64,000 nucleotides of DNA from Pollutimonas sp963712655 (GCA_963712655.1 CAVQIT010000008.1:1612001-1676000), one strand, 5' to 3'; counted from the stretch's first letter, positions 9,617 to 19,256 are shown. Translations and numbers: made by a program. The notes: generated from the letters alone by a model not told the origin.

Positions 9617-10387
9617 TCACTCGCCGGTCCGGTTCAGCGTCATCGAAAAGGCGAAACGGTCCAGCGGATGCACCGTCACGGAGATTTCAAACGCCACGTC
9701 GTTGGCGTCGAGGTAACGGCGCACAACTTGCAGGGCAGGGGACTTCTCCTCGACCTGCAGCAGGTCGGCCACGGTCCGGGAAATGAGCACAGGCTTGATA
9801 TCCTGCTGAATCTGCGCAACGCGCCGGCCGTAGCGTGTCTCTATCAGCGAACTGATCAACATCTCGGGCGCCGCTTGCACCATTTCTCCGATGTCCGAAT
9901 ACGACGCATCGACATACACGTCCGTACAGCCTATGGGCAAGTTTTTCTTGCCCTCGTCCACGCGCAGATAGGAAATGCGTAGCCAGCGCGAGCCGCCTTG
10001 GCACCCCAGTTCGTGCGCAAGCGCCAAGTCCGCCACCACTTCTTGAACCGCGCCGAGCACGCGGACATGCGGCGCGCCGAACTGGGCGATGTCGTCGACC
10101 GACGGCGATGATTGCGTGAACCCGGCGGCCGGTTTGGCGGCTTCAACCCGTGTGCCGACGCTCTTGCGGCGCGAAACCAAACCCAGCTTTTGCAAATCGG
10201 CCAGCGCCATGCGCACGGTGTATCGGCTTGCTTCGTACCGAGTGCAAAGTTCCAATTCGGTGGGCAGGAGCGCGCCCACCGGGAAGCGGCCCGTCGCAAT
10301 GCCTTCGGCCAAATCGCGCGCAATGACGTCGGCATGCCTTATTCCCGAGTTTTCTTGCGGGATTTTTTTTAACCTCGAAACAGCCAT
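9617..10387 (-). CDS. GntR family transcriptional regulator (HutC/UTRA type)
   Basis: A 256-residue regulator. A GntR winged helix covers about residues 15-85 (ELELCTRYEASRYTVRMALA) and is followed by a UTRA ligand-binding domain, the HutC subfamily layout. I place the start at 10387 (protein beginning MAVSRLKKIPQ); the open frame runs further upstream to 10561 but would read through the operator repeats and into the lyase gene. It is divergent from the lyase-Bug pair and probably represses it and itself through the repeats at 10416-10466. Confidence 0.9.
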   Translation of the reverse strand: MAVSRLKKIPQENSGIRHADVIARDLAEGIATGRFPVGALLPTELELCTRYEASRYTVRMALADLQKLGLVSRRKSVGTRVEAAKPAAGFTQSSPSVDDIAQFGAPHVRVLGAVQEVVADLALAHELGCQGGSRWLRISYLRVDEGKKNLPIGCTDVYVDASYSDIGEMVQAAPEMLISSLIETRYGRRVAQIQQDIKPVLISRTVADLLQVEEKSPALQVVRRYLDANDVAFEISVTVHPLDRFAFSMTLNRTGE

Positions 10388-10415
10388 TAGGGTTTTCGCT
10401 GATGCGGTCAATATT

Positions 10416-10466
10416 CGAACATAGAGTATATTATAGTCAATAAGTTCGAACATATTGTTATGTTCG
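10416..10466. promoter_or_regulatory. GntR-type operator: perfect inverted repeat plus extra half-site
   Basis: CGAACATA-TTGT-TATGTTCG at 10447-10466 is a perfect 8-bp inverted repeat. A third copy of the half-site CGAACATA lies at 10416-10423, 31 bp away, about three helical turns. Both lie between the divergent GntR and lyase starts. The repeat is seen directly; binding by the adjacent GntR protein is inferred. Confidence 0.75.
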
Positions 10467-10491
10467 TTTTTAATGACTAAGCAAGGCAAGT

Positions 10492-11868
10492 ATGTCTCAC
10501 AATCGCCCGTTGACCAATTCCGGCATCCACTCTCTTCTGTTTCGCGATGGCTACGGCACACCGGCCATGCGCGAGATATTCTCGGACCGGGCGCTTATCG
10601 GACGCTATATCGATGTCGAGGTCGCCCTGGCGCGAGCAGAGGCGCGCTGCGGCGTTATCCCGGCCGATGCCGCGGCCGCAATCGAGCTGGAACTCAAGCT
10701 CGAGCGCATCGACTTCGACCTTCTCGATCATGAAGCCCATGCCGTGGGCTATCCCATTCTGCCGCTGGTGCACCAGCTTGGCAGCCTGTGCGGCGAAGCC
10801 GGCGGCTACGTGCATTGGGGCGCAACCACGCAGGACATCACGGATACCGCCACCGTATTGCAATTGCGCGATGCGCTGGACGCGATAACAAGCGACATCC
10901 ATACGCTGCGCCAGATCCTTGCCGAGCTGGCGGAAAAATATCGCGACACGCCAATGGCGGGCCGCACGCATTTGCAGCATGCGCTGCCAGTGACCTTCGG
11001 CTACAAGGCGTCGATCTGGCTGGCCATGTTCGACCGGCACCAGGAGCGTCTGGCCGAGTTGCGCAAGCGCGTGCTCGTGGTCCAGTTCGGCGGCGCCGTG
11101 GGAACCCTGGCCTCTCTGGGCAGCCAGGGCCTGGACGTCCAGCAGGCGCTGGCCGAAGAACTCCAGCTAGGGGTGCCGGCGACCACTTGGCACGTGGCGC
11201 GCGATGGCTTCGCCGAAACGGTGAACTTGCTGGCGATCATAGCCGGCACACTCGGGAAAATCGCGCTCGACATCATGATCATGGCCTCCACCGAGGTCGC
11301 CGAAGTCTACGAACCTTTTTCCAAGGGACGCGGCGCAAGCAGCACCATGCCGCAAAAGCGCAACCCCATTTCAAGCGAACTCATGCTGGCGGCGTCAAAA
11401 ACGGTGCGCCAGCATGCAGGCCTTATGCTGGATGCGATGGTTCAAGACTTCGAACGGGCCACCGGGCCGTGGCATGCCGAATGGGCCGCGCTGCCGGACA
11501 GCTTTATCTTGACCGCCGGCGCCTTGCACCAGGCCAAGTTCGCATTGGGCGGGCTGATCGTCGATGCGGATCGTATGCGCAAGAATCTCGATATCAGCAA
11601 AGGCTTGATCGCGGCCGAAGCGGTGATGATGGAATTAGCGCGCGCCACGGGCCGGCAGCAGGCGCACGACATAGTCTATGGCGCCTGCCGCAGCGCCAGC
11701 GATACAGGCGGCAGCCTGGCCGATGCGCTTGCCGGCTTGCCCGAAGTGACCGCGCATCTCGATGCGGCCGCCATCGCGCGCCTTACCGATCCCACCAATT
11801 ATCTGGGTCTTGCACCGCAGATGGTCGATCGCGCGCTGGCGCTGTCCAGAGCCATGGACAACCTCTAA
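10492..11868 (+). CDS. fumarase/aspartase superfamily lyase (adenylosuccinate lyase / PcaB-like)
   Basis: A 458-residue member of the class II fumarase/aspartase superfamily, which performs beta-elimination or cycloisomerisation on carboxylates. The superfamily signature SSTMPQKRNPIS lies at about residue 283, with the upstream conserved blocks HWGATTQDITDTA and AGRTHLQHALPVTFG. It is closer to adenylosuccinate lyase and 3-carboxymuconate cycloisomerase than to fumarase. Its place beside a GntR repressor and a Bug receptor suggests a catabolic rather than purine role. The substrate is not determined. Confidence 0.93.
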   Translation: MSHNRPLTNSGIHSLLFRDGYGTPAMREIFSDRALIGRYIDVEVALARAEARCGVIPADAAAAIELELKLERIDFDLLDHEAHAVGYPILPLVHQLGSLCGEAGGYVHWGATTQDITDTATVLQLRDALDAITSDIHTLRQILAELAEKYRDTPMAGRTHLQHALPVTFGYKASIWLAMFDRHQERLAELRKRVLVVQFGGAVGTLASLGSQGLDVQQALAEELQLGVPATTWHVARDGFAETVNLLAIIAGTLGKIALDIMIMASTEVAEVYEPFSKGRGASSTMPQKRNPISSELMLAASKTVRQHAGLMLDAMVQDFERATGPWHAEWAALPDSFILTAGALHQAKFALGGLIVDADRMRKNLDISKGLIAAEAVMMELARATGRQQAHDIVYGACRSASDTGGSLADALAGLPEVTAHLDAAAIARLTDPTNYLGLAPQMVDRALALSRAMDNL

Positions 11869-11902
11869 TTACGCCCCTCCAATACTCCAAAGGAAACTTC
11901 CG

Positions 11903-12880
11903 ATGAATGCTTTGAAAACGGCTGCCGCCGCCCTCACCCTGTTGGCCGTCGCGGCCGGCGCGCAAGCGCAAACCTGGCCTACCCAGGCGATCCGCTGGAT
12001 CGTCCCGTTCTCGGCGGGCGGTCCCACCGATGCCATGGCGCGGGACATCGCCGCCCACATGAGCAGCGAGCTTGGCCAGTCCATTGTGATCGAAAACGTC
12101 GGCGGTGCCGGCGGCACCATTGGCGCCACCAAGGCGGCCAGGGCGGTACCCGACGGTTACACATTCCTTGTCGGCCATTTGGGCTACATGGCCGCGGCAC
12201 CCTCGCTCTACAAAAAGCTTTCCTATGATCCGATCGGCGATTTCGAACCCGTTTTCCGTTTCCCCGACGTGCCTTTGGTCCTGCTGGTGCCCAAAGCATC
12301 ACCCTACAAAACCGCGGCGGACCTGATCGCCTATGCCAAGGCGAATCCCAACAAGCTCAACTTTGGCAATGCTGGCGTCGGTTCAATGAGCTTCCTGATT
12401 GCGTCGCTGTTCGAAAGCCAGGCCGCTATCGAGGTTGAATCCATTTCATACAAGGGCACCGCGCAGTCCATGACCGATCTGATCAGCGGCCAGATAGATG
12501 GGATATTCGAACAAACAAACACCAGCCTGCCGCAGATCGCCTCGGGCCGAGTCGCCGCGCTGGCGCTGACCTCCACGCAAGCCATGCCCCAGTTTCCTGG
12601 CGTGCCTCCTTTGGCGGCGCAAGCAATACCTGGTTTTGAAGCCGCCACGTGGATGGGGATTTACGCCCCCAAGGGAACGCCCGTTCAAGCCATCCAGACG
12701 ATGCACCGCGCGTACCTGAAGGCCTTGGAGGACAAGGGGTGGACGCAAAAAATGAGCGATCAAGGCATGCGTCTTTTGCCTACCGACCAAACGGCGCCCG
12801 AGGCTTTCGGCAAGCATACCGCCGCTGAAATCGAAAAATGGCGCAAGGTCGTCAAGGATGCAAATATTACGGTCAACTGA
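11903..12880 (+). CDS. Bug/TctC family periplasmic receptor
   Basis: A 325-residue Bug receptor with signal peptide MNALKTAAAALTLLAVAAGA ending AQAQ, mature start TWPTQAIRWIVPFSAGGPTD and the family motifs ENVGGAGGTIGATKA and YKGTAQSMTD. The ATG at 11903 follows an AAAGGAAA ribosome-binding site; the frame stays open upstream but there it overlaps the lyase. It lies 34 bp after the lyase gene, almost certainly in one operon. It should capture the substrate of the lyase or a precursor. Confidence 0.95.
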   Translation: MNALKTAAAALTLLAVAAGAQAQTWPTQAIRWIVPFSAGGPTDAMARDIAAHMSSELGQSIVIENVGGAGGTIGATKAARAVPDGYTFLVGHLGYMAAAPSLYKKLSYDPIGDFEPVFRFPDVPLVLLVPKASPYKTAADLIAYAKANPNKLNFGNAGVGSMSFLIASLFESQAAIEVESISYKGTAQSMTDLISGQIDGIFEQTNTSLPQIASGRVAALALTSTQAMPQFPGVPPLAAQAIPGFEAATWMGIYAPKGTPVQAIQTMHRAYLKALEDKGWTQKMSDQGMRLLPTDQTAPEAFGKHTAAEIEKWRKVVKDANITVN

Positions 12881-12974
12881 CCGGGGGCTGTCCCGAGCGG
12901 TCGCTGGCTCATGGCGCCGGCGGCCGGCCTTCGGCGCCCCGGCATGGCGGCCGTGCCGGTTCGACGCAATCCCC

Positions 12975-13003
12975 CTTGAAATTCCAGCCCATCGCACCTA
13001 AAT
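12975..13003 (+). promoter_or_regulatory. possible sigma-32 type promoter of hsp20
   Basis: CTTGAAA at 12975-12981 is a full match to the heat-shock sigma factor -35 element. A partial -10-like block (CACCTAAAT, 12995-13003) follows after 13 bases. It is 114 bp before the Hsp20 start. The -10 match is imperfect, so this is a candidate. Confidence 0.4.
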
Positions 13004-13116
13004 TGGTAGTAGACGCTCGAGCAAATTCTGTTGCGTCTTCGAGCGGTCGGCCCCCGGCCGGGCCTTGGCCACCATCGCCCGCCGGGCATCATATCTTTAT
13101 TGAATAGGAGGTTATC

Positions 13117-13614
13117 ATGAGTATTCGTGATCTCATCCCCGGGAGCCGCAGCCCGGTTCCGGCGTCGTCCGGCGATATCGATCATCCATTCTTCTCGTTG
13201 CAGCGCGACGTGAACCGGTTGTTCGACGACATGTTCAAAGGCTTCGATGTGGGTTTCCCCGGCGGGTCCAGGGGCGGCACCTTCAGTGGCAGTTGGCCCA
13301 AGGTGGAAGTGTCGGACGATGAGAAGGCGGTGCGCATCAGCGCCGAGCTTCCGGGCATGGAAGAGAAAGACGTCGAGCTGTTGCTGGAGGACGACATCTT
13401 GACCTTGCGCGGCGAAAAGCGCCTAGAGCAGGAAGACGCGGCGAGGCAGTTCTCAGAGCGCTTCTACGGTCATTTCGAGCGCCGCATCCGTCTTGGCTAC
13501 GATATCGACCAGGACAAGATCGAGGCCAACTTCAAGAATGGCGTGCTGGAGGTCGTTTTACCCAAAGACCAAGCTACTCAGTCGCGTGTCAAACGCATTG
13601 CCTTGAATAAGTAG
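13117..13614 (+). CDS. Hsp20/alpha-crystallin family small heat-shock protein
   Basis: A 165-residue small heat-shock chaperone. The alpha-crystallin domain spans about residues 60-155 (WPKVEVSDDEKAVRISAELP ... FKNGVLEVVLPK), with the conserved ELPG and GVLEV motifs. These proteins hold unfolding cytoplasmic proteins in an ATP-independent way. An AGGAGG ribosome-binding site precedes the ATG. It stands alone and may be heat-induced from the CTTGAAA element upstream. Confidence 0.95.
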   Translation: MSIRDLIPGSRSPVPASSGDIDHPFFSLQRDVNRLFDDMFKGFDVGFPGGSRGGTFSGSWPKVEVSDDEKAVRISAELPGMEEKDVELLLEDDILTLRGEKRLEQEDAARQFSERFYGHFERRIRLGYDIDQDKIEANFKNGVLEVVLPKDQATQSRVKRIALNK

Positions 13615-13633
13615 GGCCATGCGCGGATCAAAA

Positions 13634-14958
13634 TCAGTTGCCGGCGGGACTCACACGCCATACTGTATTGCCGACGTCGTCCGCCACCAGTAGCGCACCG
13701 GTTTTGTCCACAGCCACACCCACTGGGCGGCCCAGGGCTTCTTCTTTTTCGTTCAGGAAGCCGGTCAGAAAATCCTGCGGCTTTCCTGAAGGCTTTCCTG
13801 CCTTGAAAGGCAAGAAGATTACCTTGTAACCGCTCAGTGGGTTTCGGTTCCAGGATCCATGCTGGCCAATGAAGGCTCCCCGGCATACTGTTCCGGGAAT
13901 AGTTTGCCGCCATAAAAGGCCAGGCCGAGCGTAGCGGTATGAGCACCCACTGCGTAGTCTGGCTTGATGGCCGAGGCAACCAGATCAGGCTTCTGCTTAT
14001 CCTTCATGCGCGGATCAAGGTGCTGGCCGAAATAACTGTAGGGCCAGCCATAGAAGCCTCCATCCTTCACAGAGGTGATGTAATCCGGCACCAGGTCGTC
14101 GCCCAACTCGTCCCGCTCATTGACGGCGGTCCACAACTCGCCGCTGTCCGGCTGCCAATCCATGCCATTCGGATTTCGCAGGCCTGTCGCATAGAGTTGC
14201 TTATCGCCTGTCGACAAATCGATTTTCCAGATGGCCGCGCGTCCTTCTTCCGCCTTCATGCCGTTTTCGGCAACATTGCTGTTGGACCCGACGGTGGCGT
14301 ACAGGAATTTGCCGTCAGGCGATGCAATGATGTTCTTGGTCCAGTGGTGGTTGATGGGACCGCCGGGCAAGTCAGCGATCTTCTCGGCTGCGCTTGTAAT
14401 CGAGGTGACTCCTTCCTCGTAGGTGTAGCGGACAACCGCATCCGTATTCGCCACATAGAAGTCTTTGCCTACAAGAGCCATGCCAAAGGGCGAGCGCAAA
14501 TTACCCACAAACTCATTCCGTATTTCGGCTTCGCCGTTGCCGTCCTTGTCTCGCAGCAGGGTAATGCGGTCCGCACTGGGTACGCCGGCCCCGGCGCTTT
14601 TCTTGAAAAAGCCCATGGCTTTGGCCCTGATGCCTTTATCGTCCTCGGTTTTTTTGGGCGCATTGCTTTCCGCGACCAGCACATCGCCGTTGGGCAGGAC
14701 ATATAGCCAGCGCGGATGGTCCAGACCGGTGGCAAAGGCTTGAACCTTGAATCCCGCCGCGGCCGTTGGCATTTGCCTTTCGGGCCAGGGCTTGGCCGGG
14801 GCGACTTTCACGGTGGGAATTAAATTGGACTCGGGCTCGGGCAGGACCGGATCGGGACCATAGGTGCTTGCCGGAGGAGCGCCTTCTTTTTGAGCATATG
14901 CCGCGCTGCTCAAGAGGGCGATGCCGATGAGCAGATGGCTGATGGGCTGAGTCAACAT
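13634..14958 (-). pseudogene. PQQ-type sugar dehydrogenase (sorbosone dehydrogenase family), one frameshift
   Basis: Periplasmic beta-propeller dehydrogenase of the L-sorbosone/glucose dehydrogenase family. The start at 14958 follows AGGAGAAT and encodes a signal peptide (MLTQPISHLLIGIALLSSAA). The frame continues through LDHPRWLYVLPNGDVLVAES and GFYGWPYSYFGQ but then stops at 13834. The sequence expected next, GAFIGQHGSWNRNPLSGYKV, is encoded without stops in the other frame down to a stop at 13634-13636. One missing base in the C run 13878-13881 (four where five would keep frame) explains it. The gene is otherwise intact, so either a recent mutation or a sequencing indel is likely. Confidence 0.88.
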
Positions 14959-15146
14959 GGATTCTCCTGTGATTTCCCTGTGGTGTAAGGCGAGATCGAG
15001 CTCCAAAAGAGCGGATGACTGTCGGCCAATTGCCAGCAAGCCTTGTTCCCATAGGGTGACTATCCGCTTGCGGGTTGCCGGAAACGCTTCTGATCGGCAT
15101 AGGACTTGCTGCCGTCAACACAAACACGCGGAACAAGGAGATATCC

Positions 15147-15377
15147 ATGGGAAAATGCGATTCATGCGGCAACGAATACGACAAATCTTTCGAAGTAACC
15201 GTTTCAGGAAAAACCTACACTTTCGATAGCTTTGAATGCGCGATTCGGACCGTCGCGCCGCTTTGCGAGCATTGCGGTGTACCAATTATCGGGCATGGGC
15301 TGGAGAAAAACGGAAGAATATTCTGTTGCAATCATTGCGCCGTTGGAGAAGGCGTGACGGAACTGCGTGACCGTTGA
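15147..15377 (+). CDS. small Cys-rich metal-binding protein
   Basis: A 76-residue protein with paired cysteines: CDSC near the N-terminus, CEHCG in the middle and CCNHC near the end, plus histidines. This pattern suggests a zinc-ribbon or metallothionein-like metal site in the cytoplasm. The start at 15147 follows AAGGAG at good spacing; the longer frame to 15075 lacks a ribosome-binding site. It lies between the sugar dehydrogenase and the oxidase cluster. Function is unknown; metal storage or delivery is a guess. Confidence 0.8.
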   Translation: MGKCDSCGNEYDKSFEVTVSGKTYTFDSFECAIRTVAPLCEHCGVPIIGHGLEKNGRIFCCNHCAVGEGVTELRDR

Positions 15378-15382
15378 CATCA

Positions 15383-15724
15383 TTAGCCACAGGCCGGCAC
15401 CCACAGCACCGGAATCGTCTCCCAAATGATCGCTACAGCGGAAAGCAGACTAAGGGTGCCGGCGAGCCAAGGGAGAAATCCCGGATCCCCAATATGCGGC
15501 ATACGTGTGCGTAAGCGTAGATAGATCAGCGCCATCGCGATAAGCGCAAGCAGGCTCGCGCCCACGATGATCCATGAGGACACCGGTATTCCCGCCCAGG
15601 CTCCATGCAGCGTCGGCCGCGCGCAGGCCACTCCATGCACGGAGTAGATGAACAGGAAGTGGGCCGCCCAAATAATTGGGCCGGCAAGCATGAACAAAAA
15701 TGTGCGTGAGAAGCCATTTCGCAT
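15383..15724 (-). CDS. small membrane protein at the end of the cytochrome oxidase operon
   Basis: A 113-residue protein with about three hydrophobic helices (FLFMLAGPIIWAAHFLFIYS, SWIIVGASLLALIAMALIY, LAGTLSLLSAVAIIWE). I chose the ATG at 15724, 5 bp after the stop of the ctaD-ctaE gene; an upstream extension would overlap it. The position and topology suggest a small auxiliary or assembly subunit of the caa3 oxidase. No family name is certain. Confidence 0.78.
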   Translation of the reverse strand: MRNGFSRTFLFMLAGPIIWAAHFLFIYSVHGVACARPTLHGAWAGIPVSSWIIVGASLLALIAMALIYLRLRTRMPHIGDPGFLPWLAGTLSLLSAVAIIWETIPVLWVPACG

Positions 15725-15729
15725 GGAAA

Positions 15730-18276
15730 TCACCCAATCAGGCGGGGAAAACCGTGGACCAATCCAAGGGTGAACAAGCCCTGCGCTACCGTGTAGTGCC
15801 AGAAAATCATCGTGTTGTCGCAACAGGCGCGCCGTGTGGATGTCAGTCTTCCGGCCAGCGAGCGCGCCACCGTAAACGCACCCATATAAATCAACACAAT
15901 CCCCAGCACGCCCTGCAGGCCGGTCATGGCATAGACCGCGGCGGCATAGGCGTTGTCTTGCGGCCGCAGTCCGCTTAGCCAGTGTGCGTATGCCTCAAGG
16001 CCAATCGCCGTTGTCAGCATAAGGATGGCAATCGGCAGGCCCAGGCGCAGCGGCCTTTGCCTTGCCTGCGTCAGTCGGCGGCTAATCCACGCGAGCATGG
16101 CGCTGCTGCCAATAAGCAGGCAAGCCGAGGCCAGGGGAAGTGTCTTGGGAGGAAGCTGGACGGGTTCGGGCCATACCTGCGGTGATGTCGTCCACAGGAA
16201 TAAATAGGCGAATAATAGCGAGCTGAAAATACTTGCGCAGACCATAAGCAGGATGATCATTGCCCACCAGGAATGAGAAGCGCTGCCGCAGCAAGATACC
16301 GGTAGATGCATTCCGCCGCCAATATTGACCGGCGGGTGGTCGGGGCCCGTATCGGCATCCCACAGCCAGCGCCAAATCAATGCCAGGGCGAGTACGCCGA
16401 AGGCGCCCGCCAGCGCTTCCATCTTGAAGGTCAGGAGCAGGAAGAAGCCGGCCGTGCCGAGCGCCGCAATAAGGGGCGGCCAGCCCGGCCCCGGGAGCTC
16501 AAGCACGTATTCGGGGCGGGCCTCGATTGCGCTGGTGACCAGCGAAGAGCGCTTGCCGGTCGGGGCGTTCGGCAGATAATAGCGTCCCGCTTGCACGTCC
16601 GCGGCCAGGTTGGGCTGATCCCAAAGAGGTTCACGGCTGGTGACGAACGGGATGCTGCGTGGGCCGAAAGAACTGCCGGGCAGCCATTCCAGGGTGCCGG
16701 CTTGCCAAACATTGCCGGCATTTTTTTCATTGTTGGGACGGAAGTTTCGTGCCAGATCGATCAGAAATACCAGCACGCCGGCGGCAATCATGTAGGCGCC
16801 AATTGTCGACACCATGTTAAGCATTGCCCAACCATAGCTGTCCGCATAGGTATACACACGCCGAGGCATACCAGCTAGACCGGTGAAATGCATGGGGAAG
16901 AAGCTTACATTAAAGCCAATGAACATCAGCCAGAATGCCCAGCGGCCGAGCCGCTCGGACAAGGTGCGCGCGCTCATGAACGGAGCCCAATAATAAAAGG
17001 CCGAGAACAGCGGAAATACCATGCCGCCGAACAGCACGTAGTGAAGATGAGCGACCACGAAGTAGGTGTCATGCGCCTGCAGATCAAAAGGAATCACCGC
17101 CACCATTACTCCGGTGAGCCCGCCGAGTACAAAGATGAAGAAGAAGCCCAGGATAAACAGCATCGGTACTTTCAGCGGGCGCAGTCGCACCGCCGCGGCG
17201 ATGGTGGCGATCCAGGCAAATATCTGTATTCCTGTCGGGATCGACACCGCCATGCTCGCCGCCGACGCAAAACTCAGCGATAGCCGCGGAATACCGGTAG
17301 CGAACATGTGGTGCACCCATAAGCCAAAGCTCAGAAAGCCGGTAGCGACCACCGCCAGCACTATCAGCCGGTAACCCACCAGCCGCACGCCCGTCATGGC
17401 CGGTATGATCATCGATACCATGCCGGCCCCGGGGAGGAAGATAATGTAGACCTCGGGATGGCCAAAGAACCAGAACAGATGCTGCCACAGCAGGGGGTCG
17501 CCCCCTTTTTCGGCAATAAAGAAGGGCATATCGAAGGCGCGCTCAAGTTCCAGTAGCGCGGTGGCGACGATGACGGCCGGGAACGCGATGACCACCATGC
17601 CGGAGAACACCAGCATCACCCAGGCGAAAATGGGCATCCTGTCCAGCGTCATGCCCGGTGCGCGCGTGCGCAGAATGCCTATCGCCAGTTCGATGGCGCC
17701 GGCGATCGCCGATATTTCAATGAAGCCGATTCCCAGGAGCCAGAGGTCCGCATTGAGCGCCGGCGAATAGGCGGAACTGGTCAGCGGCGGGTACATGAAC
17801 CAGCCGCCTTTGGGCGCCAGTCCGGCGAAGATGCTGCAGAAGAAAACGATGCCGCCGATGGCATAGGCCCAGTAGGCATAGGCCGACAGGCGTGGAAAGG
17901 GCAAGTCGCGCGTGCCCAGCATATTCGGCAGAAGCAGCATCGCTATTGCCTCCACCGCCGGCACGGCGAACAGGAACATCATCACCGTGCCGTGCATGGT
18001 GAACAGCTGGTTGTAAAGGTCATGGCCGATCAAATCATTGTCGGGCACGGCCAGTTGAGTGCGCATCAGGAGCGCCAGCACACCGGCTAGCAGAAAGAAC
18101 AGCAGCGCCGTGCCGATATAGAGCAGGCCGACATGGGTATTATTGACAACAGTGAGGGCCCGCCAGCCCCGGGGGCGTCGCCAGACGCGCCGCAACCGCT
18201 CCTCTTCGTCCGCGGGGCGGGGAAGCGGGTTGGGCAGCGCCTGGGCCTGCCCGGTAGCCGGGTTCTTTGGCGTCAC
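15730..18276 (-). CDS. ctaD: fused cytochrome c oxidase subunits I and III (CtaD-CtaE)
   Basis: An 848-residue membrane protein that joins heme-copper oxidase subunit I (about residues 1-570) to subunit III (about 600-848). Subunit I keeps the key motifs: HLFWFFGHPEVYIIFLPG (CuB His and cross-linked Tyr region), WVHHMF (CuB histidines) and HDTYFVVAHLHYV (heme a3/a ligand helix). The subunit III part has the usual helix set. Fusion of I and III is known in some caa3 oxidases. The start overlaps the end of ctaC by 4 bp (ATGA). It is the catalytic core that reduces oxygen to water and pumps protons. Confidence 0.95.
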   Translation of the reverse strand: MTPKNPATGQAQALPNPLPRPADEEERLRRVWRRPRGWRALTVVNNTHVGLLYIGTALLFFLLAGVLALLMRTQLAVPDNDLIGHDLYNQLFTMHGTVMMFLFAVPAVEAIAMLLLPNMLGTRDLPFPRLSAYAYWAYAIGGIVFFCSIFAGLAPKGGWFMYPPLTSSAYSPALNADLWLLGIGFIEISAIAGAIELAIGILRTRAPGMTLDRMPIFAWVMLVFSGMVVIAFPAVIVATALLELERAFDMPFFIAEKGGDPLLWQHLFWFFGHPEVYIIFLPGAGMVSMIIPAMTGVRLVGYRLIVLAVVATGFLSFGLWVHHMFATGIPRLSLSFASAASMAVSIPTGIQIFAWIATIAAAVRLRPLKVPMLFILGFFFIFVLGGLTGVMVAVIPFDLQAHDTYFVVAHLHYVLFGGMVFPLFSAFYYWAPFMSARTLSERLGRWAFWLMFIGFNVSFFPMHFTGLAGMPRRVYTYADSYGWAMLNMVSTIGAYMIAAGVLVFLIDLARNFRPNNEKNAGNVWQAGTLEWLPGSSFGPRSIPFVTSREPLWDQPNLAADVQAGRYYLPNAPTGKRSSLVTSAIEARPEYVLELPGPGWPPLIAALGTAGFFLLLTFKMEALAGAFGVLALALIWRWLWDADTGPDHPPVNIGGGMHLPVSCCGSASHSWWAMIILLMVCASIFSSLLFAYLFLWTTSPQVWPEPVQLPPKTLPLASACLLIGSSAMLAWISRRLTQARQRPLRLGLPIAILMLTTAIGLEAYAHWLSGLRPQDNAYAAAVYAMTGLQGVLGIVLIYMGAFTVARSLAGRLTSTRRACCDNTMIFWHYTVAQGLFTLGLVHGFPRLIG

Positions 18277-19256
18277 TTGAGGCTTTCCAGGTATTGCGCG
18301 ACAGCCCGCAGGTCCGCGCCGGACAGCTGATTAAAGGAAGGCATCTGGTTGTCGGGCTTGATATGCTGACTGCCGGCTATCCAGCCGGCCAGCGTACCGA
18401 CGTTGTTCGGCAGTACGCCGGCGGCCAGGGAAGAGCGGCTGCCGATATGCGTGAGGTCGGGGCCGAGCGTGCCGGCGGCCTCGGTGCCCCGGATGGCATG
18501 GCACTGCGCACAGGCCTGCATAACGAGCTGCTTGCCGAACTGAAGTTCGGCATCGGCCGGCTCTCGCGCCGGCAGGCGCTGGGCCGCCATCCATGCCTGG
18601 AAGTCGTCGGGAGAAAGCGCCTGCACATCGAACATCATCTTCGCATGCTGGGCGCCGCAGTATTCCGCGCATTGGCCGCGGAAGATGCCCGGTTCCTTCG
18701 CCTGCACACGCAGGCGGTTCACGCGCCCAGGCACCATATCCAGCTTGCCCGCCAGATTCGGCACCCAGAAGCTGTGGATCACATTGTCGGACTTGAGCAC
18801 GAATTCCACCGGCTCTCCGGCCGGTATGCGGATATCGTTTGCCGTTTCGAACAACGGCCGGCCATCCCGGTCCAGATACCGCAGCCGCCACCACCACATT
18901 TCACCCATAACTTCGATGCGCGCCGCCGGCTGCATATCGGCCCGAACCATGAAAGACGTGGCGCTCAATGCATAAACCAGCAGCGCACTCAGCACCGCCA
19001 CAGGAAAAGCGATGCCGGCGCCGACAATCAGCCAGCGCCGGCCCAGTTGCCTGCGCATGCGCGGCGGCCCATACAGTGCGAGGATCAGTATGATGATGAC
19101 CAGCAGAAAGATCATGGCGGCCCCGATGAACATCACCCAACTGATTTCCGCAATTTGACCGGCGGCCTCTCCTTTGGGGTTGAGAGCCGATTGCACATCG
19201 GCCCGTACTGAAAACGGCAGCATCGCAAAAAGTACAGTATGGCGCGAACAGGACAT
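18273..19256 (-). CDS. ctaC: cytochrome c oxidase subunit II with fused cytochrome c (CtaC, caa3 type)
   Basis: A 327-residue subunit II. After an N-terminal signal-like segment and two membrane helices comes the CuA domain, with QCAEYCGAQHAKM (Cys-x3-Cys-x3-His-x2-Met) and an upstream VIHSFWVP histidine. A C-terminal cytochrome c domain follows, with CAQCH and a late MPSF methionine. This defines a caa3 oxidase that takes electrons through its own heme c. I chose the ATG at 19256; the open frame runs to 19607 but has no signal-like start. It is coupled to ctaD-ctaE by an ATGA overlap. Confidence 0.93.
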   Translation of the reverse strand: MSCSRHTVLFAMLPFSVRADVQSALNPKGEAAGQIAEISWVMFIGAAMIFLLVIIILILALYGPPRMRRQLGRRWLIVGAGIAFPVAVLSALLVYALSATSFMVRADMQPAARIEVMGEMWWWRLRYLDRDGRPLFETANDIRIPAGEPVEFVLKSDNVIHSFWVPNLAGKLDMVPGRVNRLRVQAKEPGIFRGQCAEYCGAQHAKMMFDVQALSPDDFQAWMAAQRLPAREPADAELQFGKQLVMQACAQCHAIRGTEAAGTLGPDLTHIGSRSSLAAGVLPNNVGTLAGWIAGSQHIKPDNQMPSFNQLSGADLRAVAQYLESLK

